Shown: positions 46,301 through 46,540, counted from the stretch's first letter. The stretch: 63,588 nucleotides of DNA from an uncultured Gammaproteobacteria bacterium (GCA_947259175.1 CAMYKW010000020.1:1-63588), one strand, 5' to 3'. The notes: generated by a model not told the origin, from the sequence alone. Made by a program: numbers and translations.

Positions 46301-46540
46301 GAAATCGCCGGCAGCGCGGTGATTCTCAGCCTCGCCGGCTGGCGGCAAAAGAAAGGACTCGCTGAACGAAAGGAAAGCCGCGCTGTCGACCCGCAGGGCT
46401 ATCGCCTATACGTGGATCAATCGCAGCGGGCAGATGGTTGTGGCGATTTTGCAGGCCGGAGTGACCAGGCATCCATGCCGTCGCGGTTGGTATTCGACAC
46501 CCATTCGGGGAAACTCAGCGCGAGGAAAGCGGCCGATTGA
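7310..46540 (+). CDS. Giant LEPR-XLL/RTX multidomain surface protein (13,076 aa)
   Basis: One uninterrupted frame of 39,231 nt, among the largest class of bacterial genes. Residues 86-95 read LEPRILLSAD, the motif of LEPR-XLL proteins, in a basic N-terminus without a classical signal peptide. Then follow an acidic linker, a FlgL-like strand segment (about 221-300), DUF4347 (382-615), RTX repeats mixed with flagellin-IN-like motifs (to about 2100), Ala/Gly-rich beta-solenoid repeats (2200-5200), a cadherin-like domain (5370-5464), a metzincin-like motif (5587-5597), further beta repeats, Calx-beta-like repeats (about 9860-10320), RTX tandem repeats (11,100-12,260), two Ig-like repeats, a P-domain (about 12,480-12,620) and HELGHVAGLDH (12722-12732). 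The likely role is a Ca2+-binding adhesin or predation/biofilm factor. Starts at Met28 or Met51 are also possible, since no strong ribosome-binding site precedes 7310. Confidence 0.93.
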   Translation: MLTDRNKRTKRIPGFMHRNTRCGNRGWMPVLTQSLFARARLRKQSRRGNPMTLPDVAQMLRRVAGGGVDLRDESSVRHSRILFETLEPRILLSADGFMPPPTPEMFDDNPPVEEVILPPSELDEEVADQLPPEEVSTLDPTEENLAGDTTASEAANADSAAEAAGSPDNVGDADAAQAEDPASEDAGEATAGAGFIADAGAAEVERPSGEGTGGESGAAFLEPIQVLDADQTVPGEYSINFISESGYQLLDQDGSLVSSGELDPANPVIVVGGLEIAIGGEPAEGSSLGFSVNADGEAMVAEPVDALEDSDAAGDSVSKGADSGNADTSNLDPDDEPGATADQQSSHQLADGSADGADHTAAPAAWGGAIDGDTELQPPLQIVFVDSAVQEYQLLIDQILGEPTEDVINDAQLPSQTVDGDADADARAAAAASLTASAPGSEEQDAVSLSHSVATAAGGPAPTRMLATADTNIVVYVIDSEQDGIAQISQVLDGYDDVAAVHILSHGAAGAVALGSTRLSGNNLQKFEHQLQGWGRSLAEGGDLLLYGCEVADGESGVQFVQDLSAYTGADVAASNDDTGSAELGGDWELEVTTGVIESRTLFMAADLQDYGFILDTIDGDADPNDLTGTAGADTINGLEDGDTLTGLAGNDTLVGGEGDDLYVFADGWGADTVTENASEGSDTLDFDTVTADLTFAVTAAGTVAVSDGGGNTVAADNVEVLVAGEGVDTLDYSGFGGAVTVDLDSNSAHGGFAVVNFEAVIGTASADDITGNVSDNVITGGAGNDTMAGGLGDDTYLFADGWGADTVTEQSGNDSGQGNDTLDFSAVTINLTFTVNADGSLTVSDGSGNTVTAQAAENIVGGSGTNTLDYSAWDTGVDVDLAKGKATLFDTISNVDNVIGTIHGDRIIGDGGSNTLTGGAGDDTIGGGGGLDNLDAGGGTDSLFEVQDANLTLTNSSLANGTHTDVLSGFELATLVGGATSNTLDASAFTGLTSDTELSFLNNGGGVATVGGDDFQITLSDGITIAGPVDLSSATTVQQVLNAITNAHANLTATLNGANATGIDIADITPGASALTITALNGSTAAGDLGILKAGSPSALSGDDVPAGYVVLDGGEETLLSVLNGGTGVGIDNTDRIDLRGATATTNLSVLNNGDGVGTVVGNDFEIVLTNGTPVPVDISSATTVQDVFDAINNAVDAVELDRVAVGLTSTGDAIRIIDNTDDGGDLTVNALPGSTAAADLGIEAIGGGVSIFGDVITDVSADIRITLRDGTVVDIDLSDADTVQEVLTIINTSHDNLSAGINGAGTGIDITDSATIGGNIQIGDLNSSTAATDLGIAGTGTGSTKTGTTGIVAGNVRLDGRLDNDTLIGSYGDDLLTGAGGVDAMTGGAGTDTVVESRDADFTLADVAGAPADDAILTIGADAADSLNGIEQAQLSGGDSANTLDASAFTLGNVTLIGGAGDDTVTGGSGDDVLTGGSGIDSLTGGGGTDTVKETGSSRFDLDGDATSATLDMGEGISEVVTVTMGGAVTGGSFRLTFDGQTTSNLDYDANPYMVKAALGALTNIGDDEVNVVQAGAGAPWIITFTGNQAGLDQSNAWSVDNSSLTGDTAGVLVTQHGAVAGTADNELFSIEQAHLTGDAYDNDMDASGFTGGPVTLIGGAGDDSLVGTAGVDSLAGGHGQDTITGGAGADILRGGPGIDMLEENLDGASQVLTDATFTVDGVVDTISGFEMARLTGGGSANNINTANFFGISTDTELWMLNDATGIGTSQGVTVNMTGLESTVALALLNNATGVNTMVGNDLEVVLTDGTTKVNVDLSFASTVKDVFDAITAADTTGRLTISLNSAGTGIDIVDGTDDGGNLTINALGGSSAAADLGIAGVGNGDTIHGGSISDGGGDIRITLRDGTKVDVDLSGLSTVQDVLDAITAAHANLTATLDTTTGGIQITDSAVVGGNLTVADLNGSSAATSLGIATSVAGSTLNGAAIGVARVTLTGGAGNDTLTAGIGDDVLTGNAGADSMTGGAGTDTVVESGDVNFTLTNNSLTVGADAADSLNGIEQARLTGGVTANVINASGFTAGGSVTLTGGGGKDTLSGGSADDTFIIDVSGLTSPTDKVDIDVGGGSENEVIVLLGGSTITQSDLDWVNFTGGPADQYTLATDTDDLIELGSDLIKAGRNITLEAETIRTLGFDIDTRHPTAGGKITLRGEHITIDGGSRLLANATVVGGTDGNIDIIAEDDTDAGGFFDVGDAEPGLLGFYNADIIDVDVTIGEATIIGGEVEIRANADSQYFFGESDFGDTPFWSNLGFVTSNGIVNFLENLSALAAVSYSHSDAEITIDAGAGATTVIQASEFTALSTAKVRANAAPTVALGVGVAVGIAKTDADVVIGNASITSTGDARIQASVDHIVDVVADAASTKGAAGAVAVSVINSDATAHVQDDASLTVGNHLFVQGDTLDRNRTMARSTAGGDGKVGVAAAVSVENGTTNAWLDGDADVGGNIVVTAKQSRSPVDIAKLFVLPSVANGTAASTGVGDNSLGDLLDDAKATAVGTIFSPLKDWFWKKVGKDYPATTQRSFQVAAGVSVAVDTNTTVARIGDGNTADRADVEADGNITVQSTVENRPDTSAGATADGGDKDRDQVTNASGKTLVQGQATFGVALSVGVTVYDNDADAYVSEDADVDAKGTITVKAASLNEIDPWGLWGANFAAPFLNKNFKPAYESDDGTETLDAGDTVEVKDGHNTNNIQTGSAYGDEGSVYKYIGPDGAEIDLGAENYSDKLKWEEVDLGADAGLNFFKTLTTYLDGNLGLDNNLVDHWTQAVATGQKTSISGSVMVVVHEQHADAVIKNGAQVNQDDDGVTNTDDFVSDARDVVVESQIINHMINLGGNFQTPDIGLLTGIGGSTDSRSWSYDPINKRSFTPVGTGGDDTKAAVGATVLVYDFRNHAQSRIEDGVDLYADTLQVTSDNDNVTVSVGAGGGKSEDFTFNGVVSYNRLDNSTIAQIDDRATITVGDNDIGDGNSVKLSATDTAYLFNIAGGLAVSEKVGIGASVAYNDISRTTEALIGNRDSDTTLLGGGLFTSGGAVSIEAVNEGFVGAFAVAGAGAATDPDPGSDINKVSVAAAVGYAQNHVVDNTKAYIYNATVSASGTIALNADYRPIYEAFAIGGSYARGDEISVALSGAGAKNTIDSTILAFISDSDGGRRVQSTAGGLSLTATDASTVLAQAGAVSIAWSQDLTTGGSISASIGVSVALNEIGKDEGHFVKAYIDNSTVEAAGNISVEAKSQAKSHVLAVGGSFSKASGSSAGQSQLAGSVAGAVAWNTIDTDILAYIAGNSAVTTTTGSGGNITVKATEESELIRADAFGIAVAYANAFGGGASAAGALSIGVAVAGNTINNRVKAYADGSTVNSDGTLELAALASSEVNALAIGVAGSVSNSAGNGLSGALAGAGAGVRNILDTEIAAYISGSTGGVGTPGVDAVGAITVSATDETELRADGGGFAIALSNASGTGGSLSGAIGAGVAINDVGKNGGHSIKAYITGSEVESDGVVNVTAESKAELEGLAMGGAGAGSRGTTTSVALAGAGAGAWTTLDQDIEASIKGSSSVITSGSGDDINVTATDSSEILADAGGVAVSIAYSSGAGTTASGSVGAATSVNKITNTTKAFINQSTVTAGGAVNVTAEAKLKADSDRSYRIDSLAFGVAAAGSGSTGSGVTGTFAGAGSVAVNRIDNEIAAYITNSDPANNAGVTANGGGVSVTAADDSSIRSDSGGYALAIAANTGSSGGTGAGTVGFSLAVNEIGIHGGHSVKAYINNSQVTASGTVTLSATSTTEIESLSIGAAGSGSGTSGSGLTVALAGAGAGSYNTIDQDIEASIKGGSVVTTQAGSAGNINLTATDSSEIWTDAGGVAVAIAANLGGSGSFTGSGTIGIANADNTMRNTIKAYIDDSTVTADGAVSLTAESKQKDSSSRDYRIDALAFGVAVTGAGSTGTGITGAFAGAGSVAVNNIDNQTQAYIKNSDNAQSQGVTANGGGVTITATDDSTIRSDSGGYALAISGSTGSSGGTGAGAVGASITVNDIGKGNGHFVKAYIENSKVRAAGNIGLSATTEAQIDSLGIGAAGSGAGSPGSGLSISLAGAGAGTYNDIDLDVEASIKGGSDVATTAGSGGNITLSARDSSRIVADAGAGALSIAITAGSGAAASASVGVAVAENTVSNNIKAFVDDSLVVADGSVDITAQTKADVDKTRNINKTAVNSGTNTISDTDHGLQTGDRVVYRNLGSAGQELGGLQDGRYYYVVKLNDDSFKLAATRADARTSAAIADAVADGDTDRVNELGPDPAIDLSTTGSGASHKFETLKATIDAFALGLAVSGGGSQGLTLTASGGGAEADNSIDNTIEAYIKNSDAASSQGVTANGGAVTLTARDESIIKADAGGFAASLAISTQGGAGSGAVGASLANNDIGQGTGHWTKAYIDNSNVTASGNVGVEATSVAEIQSLSMGGALGAAGAGSGLSVGLAGAGAGSWNDINMDVIASIQNASTVTTTAGSGGSVIVSAADQSVIYADAGGVAIAVGVGTGAGSGSVGAANSNNDIQVNTKARIVNSTVSADQHVDLDAISESNIDALAFGGAGSVSVDTSGSTAAVGVAGAGGFTYNDIDNQIWAYIASSGADKSVTATNGNVTVNAKDDARISSDAGGGSLAVSVSPGITGVTISLALTAVVAENNIGEQQGHSVKAYIENSKVFANNGNVDVIADATSEITSLAVAAAVGGSISLVSFAAAGAGAGAYNKTSAEIEASIKTSSDVDAGNGVKVAATDDATITADLGAGALSFGAAGASVGVSLTDNTIINDVDAYIDATVDVINGGVEILADSTAEADATAVATSVAVTAGVGLTGAGSDASNTIGGKTRAFVGNSGNVTVNAATGDVVIRATTDQTVATDAYGIAVSVSGGPAVAVGVTLTDVTINGETQAFVLGTIDQANDLTIEAKNTSDLDAKAFALAGGVAPPGFGYAGAGTQSDATYEAKVKAYVSDGAIGTQANPLTGNVLIRSTSVNDVDTSALGVAFSTSVSVAGAFSDLKINPDIDTYVGGATGSTLYADGDVQLQSLHNYQYNESTGKIDRYDHESKAETDSGSGGLFGSGAGASSDIEATPDLNTYVGTGSTVQSGGDFLNLSTSYLNTNAQAFSFAIGLVAGGSAYAEADSNGTISAHIDGTVIAGNAADDTFANVAAAWHKATSNAEAYAIGIGGVGVTTNSEIRPTISANLAAGALVDAAGDAYNLAIAETLATPDALAAAIIPIDHSGGDGADASPTMTIDIGVGATLTSDGAIHVRHFLDQTVLTTSFVALDLAPGAIANLGNNAAEITSAGAISVMENTTAVMTVTASDADGDPLSFRLLGGADAALFQIGSASGVLSFVNAPDFEAPTDTDADNVYEVVVAADDGNGGLASKLVEVTVTDGAGIALLPGAQRTEDGVLGVVALASVQELAAAAEQRWLDSGLSEEQVAALAAIDYQVADLEGGFIAAASSDTIIIDANANLFGWYVDDTPVDDSEYEQFDDATFVAEDGAAAGGIDLLTVLMHEQGHVLGLPDTENPDDVMNRYIGEGKRRVPITLQAEGAAPGVSDAVHFLTGSDGADRDSESGRGANYVRQVADQDNGSFISAPIVTVSAKVEPNFVINLGTNSELSAGNTDDVFITVESHNVARAVGGGFDQLNVVPFGVVDAQATVGGTISVFLGGTITHGGSLTLELNTTNEAVAIAESLTVSIAAGTGVLTSATVNPTISTYVAAGSNITTAGDFTIRTISEASATATSRGISASPTFSVGVSLADATVSPTVSTYIDDGASINAGGSITVETLHNIDTNYNKLDRAAKATAQSSAGALIGSGAGADATAESNADVSAYADTGATLTAGPGGTITLRALSSNQAEAETFGLGVGLLAGVGAAIADATANGTTEAYLLGDVVDTGNLVIEAHADNSAEADATAVSGGILSGRGADAEATVAPTIQAFIGDGKTVNANGLVDVSARGVVHADASATGAGGGVLDVGASIAEAKVDPTITAKVGDNANVTAGTLNVRATQTYPTGGNSAQSDSVASSGSLIGVTASSSEAESQGLVRSFVGDNSTLRIGDSLSITASGSSKQHAEVSGITIGGVLALGFNNADAISGVDTAAFLGHNVDVAGGADIGGVTDGQQYWVQFDDERDFTAADVHLANDTITLFAGHGLATGDAVAYQDVTGGAGAPLRVMFANETPIGNGQTLYAIAVGADKIKLAQSAADANAGNALNLSNAGGNHRLTLLNPRQIKLVTVDFDNQANPVTPTDLDAAVAQGSRHTLTSTLFGGFKELQFDPAAAVDSTRETINLGSDHGLVEGQVVTYSRGTGPNLTIAAVGVEDNYAEASAGGGGIISGQSADADTRMTSATRAYIANATNNNPNKTVAINVNEIDIDAQHTAKVNGVTDSISASVVGGSGANVDNSVTSTVEASIGDYVDITATDVDVDALNITKKPELSDYNAQAGAGGVIAGSAGESVTTIANTTEATVGDDATITIGGSLFDPGTFSLNAVNELDAHDKVKNEAYGAIAGAGAGSIIRAGVDPFSGGSASETADNNPYKTLAAIGDDTTVDAIGEVVLSARTDAEVTVHAQVITGGLAAAGTVDSEANVHSSNTVALGSNAHIIALGNVHLLAGKDVDGTRNRIDLESIGDELNASAVPISSLNAKGEILYRANVHVGTDAVIDSARSVNLVAEKDAINLITAQGFGKNWLAAVAGAIDSLFGADGMSGEFASGDTDMRILTGVDVDGTVNVGTQRNQVLEFAADGSVVADSGDIEFTITRESLASNLFGLKTYYQNMQAQYAGDTAAVAAWQVEIDEINSQLAELELALPPFVFDVADISGNTIDLGVEYGWENDVEVIYDNGGNASIGGLTDDDGTTKYFVKRINATELQLADAAGGGAITLTPAGSTTGHSLKAVGQSVFLSPDVDFINLAPIHAQSGVINVVGNYFIGGGVLNAPSDVAVRVTNGANQNLRVTSVTIPESAGGFILFNQNQVATNSFINTLNQGAPESAAFTTIDAGATTVTTTQGETASQEVQRIRIVPDAQITVSHEGSSNVVINAADSKGTVESNLNAAFAGDVTVVKTNTTQGQVWFDITFDSTGNKDTIQIVSGPAVAETLDDGQSDVSEVQEINPGSAGKVQLKVAGGTTGELDVTANASTVEGALDPLVPGGVTVVGNDDTGTGLAPWKITFNNPGDQLPIKIIPEGPKIEITNTFDPEGAAALNAGLLNARPTDLEVVGEAIRNDKGELIQLKGIENLRGSLKLASVGNVLIQAPIVAGVIDISAGQDFVLNIPDIDGDGLPDPIAHIGGSPVSHFAAVRASVELPSNFVVNTDTKADDFQSYTQPNQTGQPDVSGQVTTALGKGANSPGIFAGNRVSISAPILNINGLIQSGEGSYDVTINVAQATIDDFERRYQNNNEGPYFDVTAGVTTNADAGAIGVLYDAENDRFEIHNVRAEGGRVDLFGRVLSTGTGRIEAFSGYSHVTVNNPTTATVGGKPIDLLLKNIDTGSGTEGSIKFVDTAFNFLFDTNGDGVGDTAALTHPMVTEYRHGLDGDLQIRRYLLPDVPGTTPGTETPIPANTLGPGGSPLAAAETLTDDRTTQYDPLQGLTYTFKTGRVGADIYERYWFKSGWLGIDAFAKDPDEISRETSRIADFDGDGVPDLTALLDGEFVGLDSGFSADYRYTFEKRTVGSELETHYEEHDSETDAWGTTTYTWHQIVEQGFKELNTHTIQADHPIDIEFIGHDEGRVDVSSNSSVLIKGNVQNATGTTNITSSQGAIIQINDAAVISGEDINLNAATGIHAKTPVTPSRPGAESTGEGRYVQTNLSDGGAGTLSAITTNGDIHIDEISGSLYVDNVSTFNGDVVLRANNDILAQDGADAGTETIIRGGFIDLTAEIGSIGDSSNTLYIDSGWDVGSHGLSAVATGIINVSEQTGNLLLVRAHTSPTSDVHISLSASSSGDLIDVNTDANRDTRTETALLELYDDMRAFGRSADDKILDSIDAYESLKVNAYSDYWQLRMTQPHDALDVNVSAAISTGQYYVIKVDDDTIRLARSFSDANAGNAIDIAAGSPADTGHGISDPSATFNAVAGVDTAANTLSLGGGHALTDGDAVTYLATGASLIGGLSEGQTYYVDVDDTDTNKVTLYTDAALSAAVALNGAGNGSHRLYALSTFNASTGVSGSADEITLSNHGLDTGDAVFYSVGASDTPLSEVTRSDLQDGGTFYVKKVGADEVELYTDQALTSKLDLSGLGTGAQHQLYSGDPELGLFDPTDGAVVDLGNDTITLNTASWNALTDGDAVVYHSLIYDAGYTFAFNPAERAQLDAYYRPILAAQLSLPANDAAVDTAVDNAILADELKRDAEYKTLHAIYGTIGNAAAIADLADPNPGDFDPGFDHDPNVYDANFDFVADYSLNISVAQSHFSVAGGVHYVDLGVETLEDGQAIVYQQGVTSFDDDTPVSIPGLNDGATYYVKRHPTEADTYRLYTNADLSTGPVTINAAVTGEEHTFDVTVLGTFHSTFGSAQISGDEIDIGRHLYSEGQAVVYHNGGSTDIGGLVDGETYYVKLGSGGGQIQLATDQLDLGGTVVTLGAVAGNGHYLADGDALAKRSKWSHSKLTNSVSPGLLKPTGDTQAVQEDGPFSNIIGNNVFITVPMGGIGSVGAPITVDLPLSGSLDDATKIAFAAAERDDLTFYDGANGNGNVLPQSNLASAQSLVIEVKEDIDVEAGGLIWINTQDHVFLGSEIDIQLDQLTAGTEVRIKGATGIFNGTPGADVYNVRGGDTILEAGDDDIGSAAEPLLIDLLPGAKLIARAGIEGSPADIWITEIDGDLNLDTVFSNNTVTLVSHGSILDAINDDAVNIQTNQLNLTAATGGSGSIGESGNHLDIDLQDGSVLNADTLGAAGNTGNDIFITEAAGNLRVGLVSAKGDVFLKADSSILDTDDDDLSAVANVAGNNITFESTFGGVGQSGQDFDIDSSKYVQGVLTLTSELDSHVRETANDLWLNTVSVPAGTAFIIAPLGQILNGNLNPFPAANSYNVLSGNVYLFASGDIGKQNKTIATKVGAIKALSTAGQVWVDNDGDLTVGGSFNANPFGIAAGGSITVTASSPVVQQQSIISNDSIMLIAYDDNLDGGGAGMEPDDLTVKALDLAGNPLFLKARNDITLLAGDDLIIESGATLEAGGTIELQGDNQSDKPGEPATPLNVDPSGSTLTIAGTLTAPTITIRGESDRDVIDITGTLTAQWPWTAGTWPFDGSHGAAALTYPGVLPAASAVNIQGEGDNDQINIRGNVGADQITLHGDAIAGVGGAGSDGEDAIKVLGSAAVGDATTTTLTIRGGGEADVIDLWGTVTASNIVIHGDAGNDVISLNPENADGHVLSLDGDVDIFGGGGDDDIVVNKLHTLDKANKFVPGTNSANPARDMVQIDGEGGTDDVTINITGGATDYLINVHDSGAADDGIDSLTINATNDVDTFLLRKSVDGIGMVAKVDGIYVPGVGMTADGATAGFASDHVERVNYDETINARVRINAFGGDDSFFVDDNAAITTIDGGTGADYFQIGQIFRSERDARAGVAPEDLFDTVETTLGFLTHGITLPMTIYGGDGNDLFQVYHNQAVLRLEGGNDDDTFVVRAFVILDDFAKQAMTQINSGRGADNIQYAINAPVSIDGGDGFDTVVVIGTELHDNFVITRDGVFGAGLFVEFSNTERLEVDAMEGDDHFFVLSTSDKMVTELIGNLGSDTFDISGDVSGRIVSDDLGGLSGVIRHVATSDDRAYNGIVVEDIVLRAAQSDVPQVILTPTDGHTQVDEGGPDDSYKIRLASRPVDDVYLTVSAAIPLLGGTAATTGAGVNVSTGINPGRRALVLKFTPDNWDQDQEVTVSAIDDDVEEGHAEVEISHSTIAADRVESFDGSNVSADTVSLTDHGFVTGHQVLYVAGGGATSDVLESGAVYYVIEGATDDTFKLALTLEDARAGNAIADLGTFTGADHELVAQNGYDGIAIQNLRLLLRDNDAPGLVIDQSDNDTDVLESGATLSTDSYDIRLPSDPGEAITVQLALNDGDGGQLSLTDAGGNHLVDANGQTLTTLAFDSGNWDQAQTVFVTGVEDGAAEGTHEARIIHSLFKANGDPVTRLYNNAEQVPVVVELDVTIRDEVGVEVLQSNDSTFVIAGAQGDADGDGLDDNQDSYQVRLTSEPAANVTISVLSDGLSTVAPASLTFGPGDWNVFQTVTVTAVDNPDVPVSELSFPPAPQRLDDIDGPLTLWGGNKPGTVRTLAVAVTLPSETDAYNPDGSVDGVNGLDVAVSIAPNGMPLADIKADVEDFPGITYLAIVDQGVIVEQRLISAVDDVSGVVTVNEAWDVAPAPGDAFAILFRSRTFDAVEAEQIDVANVFNTLSPSNDVGFLTGGNAGVDIDPAVGGNVDYNNESITVITGQAFATGQAVFYSNGDADLSIGVGGSESLEQGSPYYVIAGAWNPASGEQLIQLAASRSDALDGTKIDLTPVANIGGIHRIQSFGALTGLNMSGDRVIGVGGDVRPGGITYADLEVLEIFLGKGNDTFTVDSTDERRPDGTMTNTIIHGGGNSTLRQLAVSLEFTSTGDLKAVAPASGIGWVDAGFAAEQWVRVQFAETESTGDENVSFDARVVSVEAGNLVLDLGPYELLIRAYFEAHTNPSGTVTAIDGQGGDPLTGGDTITVNGGGGADSPLVIYGDTSADLGRYIAYHGGEQTGQQVTGSLAIQHAAGESTVSSAVNSLLDWLDEGFTADQVVRVEVEDAASGSAARFYKDYVVKAATGDSLILHDPGNTAVGLFDPSIVDPVVTVTVVSAQRTVSSFDDGANQITVDHADFADLVIGDGSKVYLGIVDQPRVALGEDNGGEVFVGTLTGAATEKVISRLFADWVATLETGADLSGVEELLYGQGIDPYVGILDSNGNILSSRKVTAVDAGSGRITVEFGWQTDPVAGSEFVVYSLGSMVQARPVQQLGNDGQTLTLGGDDWINDPTGAAYVVYSPWWTDGGSGLGVPGSDLIDASQSVKGVIVFGGAGDDVILGSQGNDHIAGGAGGDTIHGEGGDDHIYGDSGFNADFTPHLGEDQLITLSSQILTVVTTTGTPVATESEGADRIHGGPGDDIIFGDHGVIQQTRGTAGEIASLGLDTGNLPQTLAVQRLVTTGGAWVERIETVNVGAGEGDVIEGNEGNDIILGGIGGDRILVGDAAVNVDGNNIVIGDHGFIVFGRQFGGADTEESVVVPTSPDNAAPVYTYSYTRDNDLSDIDWIESTAWDMGGADEISTGIGADIVIGGAGSDEINAGAGDNLVFGDSGQVVAAQADTVRFGGGAQFGPAAMTLGRVMSTAPAIGGNDRITTLGAAGNGNNVVFGDSGLVVFAQAMDDAATTREITQAVDPTRPVDAVDAFNGGVPVDAETAVYRYTYTADTNPGDIDWIESTAWSVGGADEITTGTGADIVIGGAGSDEIDAGAGDNLVFGDNGQVVAAQSDTSRLSGGLFGPAVMTLGRAMSTAPAIGGNDRITTLGGNDIVIAGMSGAATATRDVVAAGDGNNVVFGDSGLVVFAQALDDAATTREITQKVDPTQPVDAADTARAEYRYTYTADTNPGDIDWIESIAWDMGGADELTTGTGADIVIGGAGSDEIDAGAGDNLVFGDSGQVVAAQADTVRFGGGAQFGPAAMTLGRVMSTAPAIGGNDRITTLGVVFGDSGLVVFAQALDDAATTREITQAVDPTQPVDPGNPATAAYSYTYTADTNPGDIDWIESTAWSIGGADEITTGAGADIALGGAGSDEINAGAGDNLVFGDNGQVVAAQADTVRFGGGGLFGPGAMTLGRAMSTAPAIGGNDRITTLGGNDIVIAGMSGDAPVSQAWTHPVARDVVAAGNGNNVVLGDSGLLVFAQAMDDAATTREITQKVDPGNAASAEYRYTYTADTNPGDIDWIESTAWSAGGADEITTGDGADIVIGGAASDLINAGAGHGLVFGDNGQVVAAQSDTARFGGSDDTGGIWRRIFQNPAPSTDGARFGPAMISLGRVMSTAPVIGGNDRITTLGDNDIVIGGMSGDAPVSTVWDTPTVFCDVIDAGNGDNVVVGDSGILVYAQAMDDAATTRAITQKVDPTQPVNPGNPATAEHSYTYTSNTDPEDLDWIESIAWRIGGADKITTGIGADTVLGGVDTDAINAGGGVDTVFGDSTIGALSDSPDPVTQGDAVTLTATGVVNRDGGPVASVVFYRDTNGDGALQAGSDELIGIDVNGADGWSAVVSTAGFPVGVQTYFAQATDDEGPSIAVVSTTGEVTAAAATPPTIGGLSDSPDPVTQGDNLTLTATGVVDSDGGTVTGVAFYRDANGNGTLQVGDDELLGTDAVGGDGWRITVSTAGFTLGAQTYFAQATDSDGLSSAVASASGDVVAGGATVTTYASSDRPKAIPDGRRVTSVLTVADSFTVLDLDVQLDITHRRVADLDVFLISPAGTRIELFTDVGGAGDHFRGTILDDDAATAITTGSAPFSGSFRPEGDLSLLEGENISGTWTLELSDDRRRVYGTLNSWSLIVEHLPNNNLMASQAPGAAVTGADELTGDVFAPIFEQAVAQLAASATLDAAAVDALDGVTFQIVDLPGLTLGRAVGNTIEIDLTAAGHGWLAHTPLDGSAGVDLLTVALHELGHVAGLDHHTGVEKLGDIMAPTLLTGIGTAPGGQDSPAISGIDEQRSFGAASSGRDHAQPPIASSANDLNGTGQGFLPGDGFIDDDDLGSVDAHTGGNDRSAVDPGHGMLIAGVGNEVRVGRIGEDGLDGGDEVAMFSGDRRQLLSVDTLGPDSSDRFVLFNAFARDFDEDLTPLASVEEIFGTPLADAHVRQDFTNGNENRLGHHHQPSAIQPSSEQPGVNEIPDVPQPAAIPASGDSPVVREAQPTAQPAAGIPEVDEETSVRATAVADVSEIAGSAVILSLAGWRQKKGLAERKESRAVDPQGYRLYVDQSQRADGCGDFAGRSDQASMPSRLVFDTHSGKLSARKAAD
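7565..7594 (+). other. LEPR-XLL motif in the giant protein
   Basis: The codons for residues 86-95 spell LEPRILLSAD. This motif marks the N-terminus of a class of very large bacterial repeat proteins and is thought to act as a sorting or processing signal. It usually lies nearer the N-terminus, so translation may begin downstream at 7391 or 7460. Confidence 0.9.
8453..9160 (+). other. DUF4347 domain of the giant protein, with internal insertion
   Basis: Residues 382-615 match DUF4347. The first strand (IVFVDSAVQEYQLLIDQIL) is separated from the rest (IVVYVIDSEQDGIAQI onward) by about 70 Ala/Asp-rich residues that look like an inserted linker. The two signature motifs are HILSHG (His506) and LLLYGCEV (Cys549). 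Their spacing resembles the His/Cys dyad of clan-CD (caspase-like) peptidases, so an autoproteolytic role is conceivable; this is inference. Confidence 0.75.
9160..13620 (+). repeat. RTX nonapeptides alternating with hook/flagellin IN-like motifs
   Basis: Short clusters of GGxGxDxL-type RTX repeats (about 9190-9290, 9640-9710, 10060-10130, 11400-11500, 11680-11790, 12280-12420, 13300-13400) alternate with five longer units (about 10290-10620, 10750-11060, 11080-11340, 12560-12970, 13000-13270). Each unit reads FxIxLxDGTxVxVDLS, TVQDVxDAI, then GIxITD and NGSTAAxDLGI. The latter pattern matches the flagellin hook IN motif. RTX repeats bind Ca2+ and fold outside the cell. Confidence 0.8.
16690..22010 (+). 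repeat. Tandem ~275-residue Ala/Gly-rich super-repeats
   Basis: The phrase KAYI-NS or KAYI-DS recurs about every 400 nt, and two alternating half-units form a super-repeat of about 800-835 nt. Full units start near 17107, 17920, 18745, 19580, 20728 and 21520. Each carries strands such as SLSIGAAGSG, ALAGAGAGSYNTID, VEASIKGGS, ADAGGVAVAIA and AYIDDSTVTADG. The longer spacing between 19580 and 20728 is due to an inserted module of about 100 residues at 20050-20395. The pattern suggests a long beta-solenoid filament built by unit duplication. Confidence 0.8.
23410..24200 (+). other. Cadherin-like domain followed by metzincin-like segment 1
   Basis: Residues 5370-5464 form a cadherin-like repeat (SVMENTTAV, DADGDPLSFRL, APDFEAPTD, VVAADDGNGG). 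About 120 residues later comes LLTVLMHEQGHVLGLPD, with His5587, Glu5588, His5591 and Asp5597 in the arrangement HExxHxxGxxD. The third ligand is Asp instead of His, as in snapalysin-type metzincins. Whether it is catalytic is unknown. Confidence 0.7.
36880..38260 (+). repeat. Three Calx-beta-like repeats in the giant protein
   Basis: Three segments (about 36880-37210, 37540-37950 and 37960-38210) share the order VDEGG or VLESG, DSYxIRL, a strand of TVxV type, then a strand ending NWDQxQxVxVxAxDD and EGxHEAxIxHS. This is the pattern of Calx-beta-like Ca2+-binding domains in bacterial adhesins. One copy of the recurring GGL-DG-YYV module is inserted between the first and second repeat at about 37210-37480. 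Confidence 0.65.
41160..44080 (+). repeat. C-terminal RTX-containing tandem repeats, very similar at DNA level
   Basis: Six units of about 150-205 residues, marked by DIDWIESTAW at about 41303, 41801, 42329, 42779, 43316 and 43934. Each carries RTX nonapeptides (GGADEITTGTGADIVIGG), then DNLVFGD, GQVVAAQ, MTLGRVMSTAP, IGGNDRITTLG and MDDAATTREIT. The stretches 41461-41587 and 42487-42613 differ at one of 127 bases, so duplication or gene conversion is recent. Two units have lost the NDIVIAGMSG segment in frame. Confidence 0.88.
44083..45160 (+). other. Two Ig-like repeats and a P/Homo B domain
   Basis: Two tandem units of about 105 residues (44083-44400 and 44415-44730) share IGxLSDSPDPVTQGD, LTATGVV, VxFYRDxNG and FAQATD, typical of bacterial Ig-like spacers. 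They are followed by about 140 residues with the proprotein-convertase P-domain pattern (IPDG, LDLDVQLDITHRRVADLDVFLISPAGT, FSGSFRPEGDLS, GTWTLELSD, GTLNSWSLI). P-domains usually flank subtilisin-like proteases, but here no subtilase is present. Confidence 0.8.
45235..45560 (+). other. Metzincin-like segment 2 of the giant protein
   Basis: Residues 12722-12732 read HELGHVAGLDH, a complete HExxHxxGxxH zinc site. It is preceded by a strand-helix region similar to that of segment 1 (VTFQIVDLPGLTLGRA, then NTIEIDLTAAGHGW) and followed by DIMAP, a plausible Met-turn. The site looks intact and could allow release or self-processing of the giant protein; activity is not shown. Confidence 0.75.
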
